Source: an uncultured Bacilli bacterium (lineage in GTDB: Bacteria; Bacillota_I; Bacilli_A; RFN20; CAG-288). Taken from it: DNA of 14,257 nucleotides. Under the pieces are notes generated by a model. The model was not told the origin of the DNA and did no database searches. It saw nothing but the letters and a program-made list of their open reading frames with translations. Positions 5,792 to 12,788 of the stretch are shown piece by piece (positions within the stretch are counted from its first letter, which is position 1; each line of letters opens with the position of its first letter). The stretch is from positions 1 to 14,257 of the forward strand of contig CAKUXT010000030.1 of NCBI GenBank assembly GCA_934700375.1, given 5' to 3'. The position numbers were made by a program, and so were the translations under genes.

Positions 5792-7159
5792 TCATTCTTG
5801 AGCGAGAATCTGCTTGCTCAGCTTCTCCAAAGTCGTCTTCATCATCGCATCGCTCTTCTCGCTTTCCTGGATTTTCTGAACGTTTGCCATGACAGTCGTA
5901 TGATCTTTGCCAAAGGATTTTCCGATGCCTTGGTAAGTCATGTTCAATAAGGTTCTGGCTAAGTACATCGCAATCTGTCTGGCAAGTGCGATCTGACCGA
6001 TTCTGGATTTGCTCTTCAATTGACTCTCTGTGATGGAATAGTATTCTCCGACTTCGTTGATGATGGTATCGATAGTGATTTTTCCTCTGTTCTCCTTCTT
6101 CTTTTCGTCGACCTGGAAAACAGTTTTCGTAAACGCCATATCGATGACATCAGGATGCTTGCAGGTGGTGATAGCAAAGAGCAGTGTGGTGAAGGCACCC
6201 TCCAATTCACGGACATTTTTACAATAATTCTGAGAAAGATAGTCTAAAACCTCAGGTGCGAACATCTTTTCATCCAATCCTCTGACTTTGATCTTCATCT
6301 TCAGAATGTCGATCAAGGTATCTTTGTTAGGGGATGTGATAGAGACAGTGAGACCTCCTGAGAAACGGGAGACAAGACGATCAGGAAGATCTTTCAGCTC
6401 GCTTGGCGAGCAGTCAGATGTGATGATGATCTGTCTGTTGTGGGAGATGAGGAAGTTGAAGATATTGAAGAACATCTTCTGTGTTTCGACTCTTCCGGCC
6501 AAAAACTGAATATCATCGATGAGAAGCATATCGACTGTGGTGAAGAAATCTCTCAGTTCATCGGCTCTTTGACCACGTATATATTTGACATATTCGTTTA
6601 AGAAATCATCGCTTGTAATATAAAGGACTTTTGCTTCAGGATGACGGGCCTTGTATTCGTTTCCAATCGCCTGAATCAGATGTGTTTTTCCTAATCCTGA
6701 CTTTGAATAAAGGAAGATAGGGTTACTTGAACAGGGGCTGTTGATCGCATATAAAGCAGCGGCATAGGCGCTTCTGTTATTCGGACCGACGACAAAGGAA
6801 TCGATAGAGAACTGCGGAAGAAGGCAGCTGTTTTTGAAGAAGGAAGAGGTGGTCTGTTCGATGCTTTCTTTTCTTCTTGCATAACTCTTTTTGTCTAAGA
6901 TTTCTAGCTGGACATTGTCATTCTCCAAAAATTCGGAAAGGATTTTCTGAAGAGATGATGTACAGGTTGTTTTGATGATGGTTGCGATAGATTCATCTTC
7001 GCAGAGGAATGTCGCTTTATCTCCCTGAAGAGATTTCAGCTGGAAGGAACCACCGGAAAACAAAGTGTCGAAGAGCTTTGGATCGAGCGTGCTGCTCAAT
7101 CTGGCCATCAGTTTATCGTTGATTTCGTTTAGTTGTCTTTCTTTGATTGTTTCTGGCAT
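5792..7159 (-). CDS. dnaA: Chromosomal replication initiator protein DnaA
   Basis: A 455-residue AAA+ ATPase that binds DnaA boxes, forms a filament and melts the origin. Domain I is about 1-90 and a short linker runs to about 115. Domain III starts near 'FSIDSFVVGPNNRSAYAAA' (118-136), with Walker A SGLGKTHL (154-161), Walker B MLLIDDIQFL (211-220), sensor 1 IIITSDCSP (244-252) and the arginine-finger region RLVSRFSGG (261-269). Domain IV ends with the DnaA signature: ARQIAMYLARTLL (393-405), then FGKDHTTVMANVQKI (416-430), containing the box-recognition helix. The first invariant glycine of the P-loop GxxxxGKT is serine here (S152). AAAGGAG sits 6 bases before the ATG. A TATAAT -10 and the upstream DnaA boxes point to autoregulation by DnaA, as in other bacteria. 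Confidence 0.98.
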   Translation of the reverse strand: MPETIKERQLNEINDKLMARLSSTLDPKLFDTLFSGGSFQLKSLQGDKATFLCEDESIATIIKTTCTSSLQKILSEFLENDNVQLEILDKKSYARRKESIEQTTSSFFKNSCLLPQFSIDSFVVGPNNRSAYAAALYAINSPCSSNPIFLYSKSGLGKTHLIQAIGNEYKARHPEAKVLYITSDDFLNEYVKYIRGQRADELRDFFTTVDMLLIDDIQFLAGRVETQKMFFNIFNFLISHNRQIIITSDCSPSELKDLPDRLVSRFSGGLTVSITSPNKDTLIDILKMKIKVRGLDEKMFAPEVLDYLSQNYCKNVRELEGAFTTLLFAITTCKHPDVIDMAFTKTVFQVDEKKKENRGKITIDTIINEVGEYYSITESQLKSKSRIGQIALARQIAMYLARTLLNMTYQGIGKSFGKDHTTVMANVQKIQESEKSDAMMKTTLEKLSKQILAQE

Positions 7160-7185
7160 ACGAGGCTCCTTTACAAAGCGTAAAG

Positions 7186-7191
7186 ATTATA
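7186..7191 (-). promoter_or_regulatory. dnaA promoter -10
   Basis: The minus strand reads TATAAT here, 26 bases before the dnaA ATG, giving a short leader that ends in AAAGGAGCC. A -35 at 17-base spacing is only a partial match (TTCCAA). A perfect DnaA box at 7237-7245 lies just upstream, a good position for repression by DnaA. Confidence 0.55.
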
Positions 7192-7236
7192 GGCTATTCA
7201 ATGACAATTTGGAAGCAAAAAATGAAGCAAAAAAAG

Positions 7237-7636
7237 TTATCCACATTCATCATTGCCGAAAAAACTATTCTTTCTGATTAGATGAAAAACACTTATCCAC
7301 CATGGTGGATTGTTGATAACTTGTTACTAACTTCATTGTGGATAACCGAAAATGTGGATAAGTGGATAACTCTGGTGGATAAGTATAGTTATCAACAATG
7401 AAATATTTCGATAGTTAAGCCATATTCAGCACTTATCCACCTACTTTCAAAACGTTTTCCACATGCGGTTAATAAGGCTATTTTCGGTGGATAACTCGGT
7501 GGATATCTATGTGGATAATGTTGATAAGTCACTTTGTAGTCACTTTTGTTATCAACATCTATTTTTACGCTTTGGAAGCGGTACCTTTTAGATGCTCTTT
7601 TATAGAAACTAAGACTAAAAAATTTTTTGTGGATAA
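7237..7636. other. oriC: DnaA-box cluster upstream of dnaA
   Basis: This gene-free stretch contains at least fifteen 9-base DnaA boxes. Perfect TTATCCACA copies are at 7237-7245 (plus) and 7337-7345, 7353-7361, 7510-7518 and 7628-7636 (minus). One-mismatch copies are at 7293-7301, 7311-7319, 7361-7369, 7374-7382, 7389-7397, 7433-7441, 7455-7463, 7486-7494, 7519-7527 and 7549-7557. Several abut or share a base (7353-7369; 7510-7527), which favours cooperative filament binding. Together with the module between dnaA and dnaN it forms a bipartite origin with dnaA in the middle. Gene direction also flips here, as expected at an origin. Confidence 0.95.
7295..7310. repeat. Perfect palindrome inside the DnaA-box cluster
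   Basis: ATCCACCATGGTGGAT is a 16-base perfect palindrome in which the core of the box at 7293-7301 is mirrored. The right half lacks the terminal TAA of a full box, so it may be a decayed opposing box or a separate dimer-protein site. Confidence 0.6.
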
Positions 7637-7944
7637 ATCATATTTCTTTACATAGTATTAGGTGTGTGTTTCAAAATTTACAATTCAGGCAAAAGAATAC
7701 CTTTTTCCTTATAGGAACATTGAATCAATTTTTTCTATAATGTTTCTATTTGCATGTGAAAGCAGTATGTCCCTGTTATTGGATTTTGATAAAATGATTC
7801 ATAAAGGAAAAGTATATCGCTTTTCAGATTATGCGTTTGATTTTAAAAACAATGATGATAAGGAATTATATTCTTTGCAATATTTATATAACATAGTATA
7901 TAATAAAATTACTAAAAATGTTATATATAAAAAGGAACAGAAAT
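7637..7944 (+). other. AT-rich stretch without a convincing gene between oriC and the XRE/DUF3990 gene
   Basis: These 308 bases are strongly AT-rich. A frame is open from a GTG at 7662 to 7997, but it has no ribosome binding site, contains the promoter of the next gene, runs 53 bases into that gene and shows no family pattern I recognise. I treat it as non-coding or as decayed coding sequence. The only supported content is the promoter at 7876-7905 and the ribosome binding site AAAAGGAA at 7930-7937. Confidence 0.5.
7876..7905 (+). promoter_or_regulatory. Promoter of the XRE/DUF3990 gene pair
   Basis: TTGCAA (7876-7881) and a perfect TATAAT (7900-7905) are separated by 18 bases. Transcription would start near 7912, about 33 bases before the ATG at 7945. 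No clear inverted-repeat operator is seen between promoter and start, although the product carries an XRE domain that could bind here. Confidence 0.65.
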
Positions 7945-8814
7945 ATGACAGAACTATTAAAGAAAATCCGCGAACATGCAAAAGTATCACAAAATGAAAT
8001 GGCAAACGAATTAGGTGTTTCATTTGCAACAATCAATCGTTGGGAAAATGGACATGTATATCCTAATAATCTGGCTCAGGATCGAATTTTTGAATTTTGT
8101 TCTGAGCATTCGATTCCTTTATATGATTTGATCATCGAAAGAATCAAAGAAGAAGCCGAAAAAATAAAAAAAGACAAGAATCATCTTGTTTTGTATCATG
8201 GATCGAAGACAGGTCTTAAAGGAAAAATCAAACCGATCAGCCGTGATATCTGTGACTTCGGAAGAGGATTTTATATGGGAGATGAACCTGGACAGGCCCT
8301 TACTCTTATATGTGATTATCTTAATCCAGAATTTTATATCGTGTCAGTCGATATTCGTTCCTTGAACTGTATTGAAATACCAGCCGATATCAAATGGGCG
8401 ATGCTAGTCAGTTATTACCGCGGAAGAATGGAAAAAATAAAGGATACAGCATTATATGATGAATACAGCAAAATGATAAATGATCAGGACTTAGTGATTG
8501 GAAGAATCGCTGATGACAGGATGTTTTATGTGATGGATGATTTTTTCTCCGGTCTTATAACTGATCAGACTTTGGTGGAAAGTCTGTCCGCTCTTCAGCT
8601 AGGAAAACAGTATGTCGCTGTTACAGAAAAAGGATGTGAAAGAATAAAAATAGAGAAGAAGATAGAATTATCCCATTTGGAGATGAAGTGTCTGAAGGAC
8701 ATCAGTTCGTTCAATCGTATGAAAGGAATCGAAGCAGCAGAAATCATTCGAAAGAAAAACAGAAGAAAAGGAAAATATTTTGATGAAATACTATCGAAGA
8801 AAGGAGGAAAGTAA
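7945..8814 (+). CDS. XRE helix-turn-helix protein fused to a DUF3990 (ADP-ribosyltransferase-like) domain
   Basis: A 289-residue cytosolic protein. Residues 3-55 are an XRE-type helix-turn-helix ('IREHAKVSQNEMANELGVSFATINRWENG'-type pattern with the typical S-Q-x-E-x-A and W-E-N-G). A lysine-rich helix (65-79) leads into DUF3990 at about 80-235: LVLYHGS (81-87), DFGRGFYMGD (104-113), DLVIGRIADDRM (182-193) and QYVAVTEKG (222-230). As I recall, DUF3990 belongs to the ADP-ribosyltransferase fold group. H84, Y110 and Q222 would be the candidates for its NAD-site triad; that mapping is inference. The start at 7945 is chosen over the upstream ATG at 7918 because it has AAAAGGAA at good spacing and begins the helix-turn-helix directly. 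The next gene begins 2 bases after its stop, with the ribosome binding site inside its last codons. It is likely the effector or regulator half of a toxin-antitoxin-like pair. Confidence 0.82.
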   Translation: MTELLKKIREHAKVSQNEMANELGVSFATINRWENGHVYPNNLAQDRIFEFCSEHSIPLYDLIIERIKEEAEKIKKDKNHLVLYHGSKTGLKGKIKPISRDICDFGRGFYMGDEPGQALTLICDYLNPEFYIVSVDIRSLNCIEIPADIKWAMLVSYYRGRMEKIKDTALYDEYSKMINDQDLVIGRIADDRMFYVMDDFFSGLITDQTLVESLSALQLGKQYVAVTEKGCERIKIEKKIELSHLEMKCLKDISSFNRMKGIEAAEIIRKKNRRKGKYFDEILSKKGGK

Positions 8815-8816
8815 AA

Positions 8817-9245
8817 ATGGATTATCTAGAAAGAAAACTATGTGATATTCAAGGAAGACTGTTCCAGTTGTCTGTTGAGAAAGGATATGACAGCAAAGAG
8901 TTCGTCAAAGCTTTCATGAATTCCAAGACTGCCGAATATTTTGATTCCTCCTACAATCGATTGCAGTGGGCAGGAGAGGAATATATCCTGGAAGAGACAA
9001 TAGATGAATGCAAAGACAAAATAGAAAATAACGGAAACGTCATCGACAAAGAGGTGATCTATTGGATCGGCTATGTGTATCGTTATTGGCACTTTTACAA
9101 AAACGAGAGCAGCAGAAAAATCTATAAACAGGCTCCTTATACAAGAATGGTGAGAAACTATCTTATGTTTCATACGATGTCGCTAGAGCTTGCAATCGAG
9201 GATCTGATCGAAATTCATCAGCAGAAGAAAAATAATGTCAGATAG
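8817..9245 (+). CDS. Small partner protein of the DUF3990 gene, possible antitoxin
   Basis: A 142-residue soluble, mostly helical and acidic-to-neutral protein. Opening residues YLERKLCDIQGRLFQLSVEK (3-22), 'FVKAFMNSKTAEYFDSSYNRLQW' (29-51) and 'EVIYWIGYVYRYWHFY' (79-94) form conserved-looking blocks. From memory, proteins of this type and the shorter DUF3791 proteins stand beside DUF3990 genes in many Bacillota; I cannot name the family with certainty. An AGGAGG site lies in the last codons of the upstream gene and the ATG is 2 bases after its stop, so translation is coupled and amounts are matched. No catalytic motif or DNA-binding domain is visible. A 9-base hairpin overlaps its stop codon. 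The antitoxin role is inferred from size and gene order only. Confidence 0.72.
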   Translation: MDYLERKLCDIQGRLFQLSVEKGYDSKEFVKAFMNSKTAEYFDSSYNRLQWAGEEYILEETIDECKDKIENNGNVIDKEVIYWIGYVYRYWHFYKNESSRKIYKQAPYTRMVRNYLMFHTMSLELAIEDLIEIHQQKKNNVR

Positions 9246-9264
9246 AGGTATGCTTCCTCTATCT
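9240..9264 (+). repeat. Hairpin at the end of the DUF3990 pair, not a canonical terminator
   Basis: AGATAGAGG (9240-9248) and CCTCTATCT (9256-9264) form a perfect 9-base stem with a 7-base loop, overlapping the stop codon at 9243-9245. No T-tract follows (AAAGTCCTAAG), so it may protect an mRNA end or reduce, rather than end, read-through into the ABC genes. Confidence 0.6.
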
Positions 9265-9286
9265 AAAGTCCTAAGATATATAGGAT

Positions 9287-11035
9287 ATGAAAAATCAAAG
9301 AAAACAGATTCTGGAAAAACCGAATAGACTATCTTCTTATTGGCTCTCCGAATGGAGATTATGTATCCTGATCGCATTGTCAGGTCTTATCTATAATTTT
9401 GGAATGCTCGCTTTTCCGTTCTTTCAGGGTGTTCTTATCGATGCGATATCTTTGAAAGAGAAGGAATCGATATGGAATATTGTTCTTCTTTATGTCGGCA
9501 TCATTTTCTTAGTGCAGATAGCAAGAAGCATCAAGAGATATACAGTCAGACTCTTTGCCAACAGGACATCCGGTGTGATGAGATTCAATATCTATGACAA
9601 TCTCCTTCATAAGAGCGAGAAGGAGCTTGATAATGTATCTGTCTCTTCTCTTCTTACCAGATGTTTTTCAGACTGCGATCAATGCGTAGAGGGAATGAGA
9701 AAACTGACAACAGAAATCTTTGATACAATTGCTCTGTTTATCTTCTACATCGCATATCTGTTCTTGTTTGATGTTAAGATAACACTCTTGTCTCTTATTC
9801 CGATTGCACTTAGCATCACGTTTGCTTTCTTATTCAAGAAGAAACTGTTTTCCTACTCTTTACAGAGCAGAAAGAGCAATGCCAAGATGGTCAATAAGAC
9901 ATATGATATGTTTTCCAATGCTCTTCTATATCGAACCTATTCCAGAAACGATGATTTCCTAAAGGAATATGATGACTCTCTTTCTAGTTATGAAAAAGAC
10001 AATTACAGGACGATGTCTTTAGCAGATACGATGATTCCGCTCTGTGATCTCATCGCATTGTTAGGACTGATCTTTATCCTCTATTTCGGAAGCGGATATG
10101 TGCTTGAAAAGAAGGCTCTGTTTGCGCCTCTTGGTTTCATGCAGGAATATTGGACAGCCGGTGTTCTTACAACCTATATCTCTACTTTTGTCTTACTCTC
10201 GACAAAAGCCAGTCATATTGCAAAACTGCTTTCTTCGATTGAAAAAGGATTGGCAAGCTGGAAGAGAATATCTGCTGTCATCTCTCCTATTTTTGGATTT
10301 GAAAAAGAAAAGGAAGTAAAAGGAGATACCCTTCAGATCAAAGACATGACTTTGAAAACAGAGAACAGAACCTTGATTTCTTCTCTTTCTTTGACACTTC
10401 ACAAAGGTGAGATTCTAGGTGTCACAGGTGAGATAGCCAGCGGAAAATCCGCATTCGGAAAAGTCTTCCTTTCCGATATCGATTACAGCGGAAATGTGTT
10501 TCTCTTTTCAAAAGAAATGAAAGACTATACCAAAGAAGAAATTTCAGGTACAGTCGTCTACATGGGCCATCATAGCCAGCTTCTTACCATGTCGATCAAA
10601 GATAATGTTCTTTATGGAAAAGATGAAGATGTTCTTTCTCTTCTTTCTCAGGTCTCTTTTGAAAAAGATTTGGAATCGATAAAAGAAAAAGAGAACACCG
10701 TCATCGGAAATGAAGGCGTTCTCCTTTCTGGCGGACAGCAGGAAAGAATCGCACTGGCAAGAACAATCGCTCACAAGAAAGAGCTGATTGTTTTAGATGA
10801 TCCTTTTGCTTCTGTTGATAAGAAGACAGAGAAAGAGATCATCTCTCATATCTGTGAAATCTCAAAAGACAGCATTGTCATACTGATATCCCATCGCCTT
10901 TCTTTGTTCCCGGAATTGGATCACATCCTCTATCTCCATGGAGACTCGACCTTCTCTTATGATACGCATGAGAGACTGATGAAAGAAGATGATGCCTATA
11001 GGCATCTCTATCTTCTTCAGGAGGAAGAAAAATGA
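9287..11035 (+). CDS. ABC exporter half-transporter, subunit 1 (degenerate Walker B)
   Basis: A 582-residue membrane protein with a six-helix transmembrane domain (first helices near 24-48 and 64-84; others near 145-185 and 250-305) and a C-terminal ATPase domain from about 348. Walker A is GEIASGKS (381-388), the signature is LSGGQQ (480-485), Walker B is LIVLDDP (500-506) and the H-loop histidine is in ISHRLS (H536). The position after the Walker B aspartate, normally the catalytic glutamate, is aspartate (D505), so ATP bound by this subunit's own Walker A/B is probably hydrolysed poorly. Its signature motif is intact and would serve the partner's ATP. The gene overlaps the next by ATGA. 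The start at 9287 has only a close AGGAT upstream. The substrate is unknown; relatives export drugs, lipids or peptides. Confidence 0.92.
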   Translation: MKNQRKQILEKPNRLSSYWLSEWRLCILIALSGLIYNFGMLAFPFFQGVLIDAISLKEKESIWNIVLLYVGIIFLVQIARSIKRYTVRLFANRTSGVMRFNIYDNLLHKSEKELDNVSVSSLLTRCFSDCDQCVEGMRKLTTEIFDTIALFIFYIAYLFLFDVKITLLSLIPIALSITFAFLFKKKLFSYSLQSRKSNAKMVNKTYDMFSNALLYRTYSRNDDFLKEYDDSLSSYEKDNYRTMSLADTMIPLCDLIALLGLIFILYFGSGYVLEKKALFAPLGFMQEYWTAGVLTTYISTFVLLSTKASHIAKLLSSIEKGLASWKRISAVISPIFGFEKEKEVKGDTLQIKDMTLKTENRTLISSLSLTLHKGEILGVTGEIASGKSAFGKVFLSDIDYSGNVFLFSKEMKDYTKEEISGTVVYMGHHSQLLTMSIKDNVLYGKDEDVLSLLSQVSFEKDLESIKEKENTVIGNEGVLLSGGQQERIALARTIAHKKELIVLDDPFASVDKKTEKEIISHICEISKDSIVILISHRLSLFPELDHILYLHGDSTFSYDTHERLMKEDDAYRHLYLLQEEEK

Positions 11036-12735
11036 AAAAGGAATATAGAATGAAAGACTTCATGATATCGTTTATCAAAAAGCATCTTCTTATGGTGATT
11101 ATGCTTTGTCTTTTGATGATATTGTGTGCTTTAGCTGAACTTCTTCCTCCGTTTGCACTTCGTTATCTGATCGATTCTATCCTTCTTCCAGGTGTTGAAT
11201 ATAACTCCTCTTCTTTTATCTTTGCTGTTGTCTTTTATGTCTTATCTTATATTTTCATCAGTCTGTTCACGATCCTTGAAAACCTTGTCATCGATTCTTT
11301 CGGTCAGAAACTGATTCATGCGCTTCGCTATGAGATGATGAAGAAATCGACTAAGATGAAATACTCCTATTTCACACATCACGGAAAAGGAGAGATGACA
11401 AGCAAGATCATCGATGATGTCAATGCGATTGAGACACTTTTTGCAAGCGGCCTTGTCACACTTATCGTTTCCGTGTTCAAAGTCCTTGGCATCCTTATTT
11501 CTGTCTATCTGTTCTCCTGGGTGTTAGGTCTTTTTCTTACTGTCATTCTTCCTCTTCTTTTCTATATCACAAGATCTTTCCAGAAACAGATGTTGAAGAA
11601 TCAGATCAAAAACAGAAAAGCAATCAATAAGCTGAACAATCATCTCTCTGAGACAAAGGAAAACATTCTGACAATTCATAATCTCTCTGCGGAAACATAT
11701 CGTGAAAAAGGATTTATATCTCTTCTTCAGGACAGCTATCAAAGCAGAAAGAATTCTGCTTTGTTTGATTCTATTTTTTCTCCGATCGTTCAGATGATAA
11801 GAGCTGTATTGATCGCCGTTGTTTCTCTTCTTGTCTTCTATAGCCAGGAAGGAAACAGTCCTCTATTATTAGGAATCACAGTCGGTACTTTTGCAGCTTC
11901 TCTTTCTCTTATCAGCAATGTATTCAAACCGGTAGAAGCTATCGGCTTACAGCTTCAGGAGATGCAGGAAGGCTTATCAGGTGTTAAACGTGTTGAAGAA
12001 TATCTCTCAGAAGAAGAAATGCCTGATACGGATGAGAATATCAATGCTGAAGACTTGCTTAAGCAGGATGATATCATCCATATTCAGAATATGACTTACC
12101 ATTATGAGGATGGAGAAGAGAAGATATTCTCACATGCTGATCTTGTATTGAAGAAGAAAGAAAAGGTAACGATTATCGGAAGAACAGGGGCGGGTAAGAC
12201 AACCTTGTTCCGTCTTCTTTTAGGTATACTGATTCCGACCGATGGACATGTCTATATCGGTGGAAAGGATTCCTATCTGATACCGAATAAAGAGAAGAGC
12301 AGGATATTCGGATATGTAGAACAGGGATTTTCATCAATCGATGGAACAATCATGGATCAGATCACACTGAAAGATCCTTCACTTACTTTAAAGAAAGTAA
12401 AGGAATGCATGAAAAAAGTATATTTGGATGATTATGTCGAAAATGAAATCAAGGATGGATATCAGGCGGAATTCAAAGAGAGTCTGTTCTCAAGAGGTCA
12501 GCTTCAGCTATTGTCTTTAGCAAGAGCGCTTGTTCATGATCCTGAGATATTGCTCCTTGATGAAATCAGCGCCAATCTTGATTCAGAGACTGAAAAGAAA
12601 ATACTGGAAGCTCTCTCTTCAGCCAGTGCTGATAAAACAGTCATCTCCATCTCTCATCGTTTATCTGATCAACTTGGGTTTGATAAGACAATCGAAGTGA
12701 AAGACGGAAAGATGATTGTTCAAGAACAGGATTGA
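11032..12735 (+). CDS. ABC exporter half-transporter, subunit 2 (canonical catalytic residues, altered signature)
   Basis: A 567-residue half-transporter. The transmembrane helices are near 17-38, 62-84, 138-162, 164-180, 252-272 and 280-298, and the ATPase domain starts near 347. Walker A is GRTGAGKT (383-390), the Q-loop is at Q431, Walker B is ILLLDE (506-511) with the catalytic E511, and the H-loop is H542. The signature reads FSRGQ (486-490) in place of LSGGQ. In a heterodimer this altered signature faces subunit 1's Walker A, while this subunit's intact Walker A/B faces the intact LSGGQ of subunit 1. The start overlaps the stop of subunit 1 as ATGA, with GGAGGA upstream. The stop is followed by a 12-base palindrome (12730-12741) and then by repeat copy A, which may also act as its terminator. 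Confidence 0.93.
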   Translation: MKKEYRMKDFMISFIKKHLLMVIMLCLLMILCALAELLPPFALRYLIDSILLPGVEYNSSSFIFAVVFYVLSYIFISLFTILENLVIDSFGQKLIHALRYEMMKKSTKMKYSYFTHHGKGEMTSKIIDDVNAIETLFASGLVTLIVSVFKVLGILISVYLFSWVLGLFLTVILPLLFYITRSFQKQMLKNQIKNRKAINKLNNHLSETKENILTIHNLSAETYREKGFISLLQDSYQSRKNSALFDSIFSPIVQMIRAVLIAVVSLLVFYSQEGNSPLLLGITVGTFAASLSLISNVFKPVEAIGLQLQEMQEGLSGVKRVEEYLSEEEMPDTDENINAEDLLKQDDIIHIQNMTYHYEDGEEKIFSHADLVLKKKEKVTIIGRTGAGKTTLFRLLLGILIPTDGHVYIGGKDSYLIPNKEKSRIFGYVEQGFSSIDGTIMDQITLKDPSLTLKKVKECMKKVYLDDYVENEIKDGYQAEFKESLFSRGQLQLLSLARALVHDPEILLLDEISANLDSETEKKILEALSSASADKTVISISHRLSDQLGFDKTIEVKDGKMIVQEQD

Positions 12736-12744
12736 TCAATCATG

Positions 12745-12788
12745 TTTCGTATTTTTTCGGTCTACCGATTTTTCACGAAATGAGTTTA
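12745..12788. repeat. Repeat copy A flanking the AAA/DUF4143 gene (3' side)
   Basis: A 44-base direct repeat, 41 of 44 identical to copy B at 14091-14134; the differences are at positions 18, 25 and 30. It is a nested palindrome: outer arms TTTCGT (12745-12750) and ACGAAA (12775-12780), inner arms TCGGT and ACCGA (12757-12768), with T-rich spacers between. The last three bases (12786-12788) are the complement of the TAA stop codon of the ATPase gene, so gene and repeat interlock. Confidence 0.9.

Noticed and set aside
7237..7636. Repeated short motifs considered as a CRISPR array or iterons
   Set aside because: They are 9-base units in both orientations with irregular spacing and match the DnaA box TTATCCACA; there are no uniform repeats and spacers.
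7918..7944. Upstream ATG at 7918 for the XRE/DUF3990 gene
   Set aside because: No ribosome binding site precedes it, it is too close to the predicted transcription start, and the second ATG at 7945 has a good site and starts the helix-turn-helix.
7662..7997. Open frame of 111 codons upstream of and overlapping the XRE/DUF3990 gene
   Set aside because: It starts at a GTG without ribosome binding site, contains the TTGCAA/TATAAT promoter of the next gene, overlaps that gene by 53 bases and shows no recognisable family pattern.
12745..12788. Repeat copy A as nothing more than a terminator for the exporter operon
   Set aside because: The stem is interrupted by unpaired T/T tracts, and a nearly identical copy lies before the ATPase gene where no operon ends, so termination alone does not explain it, though it may contribute.
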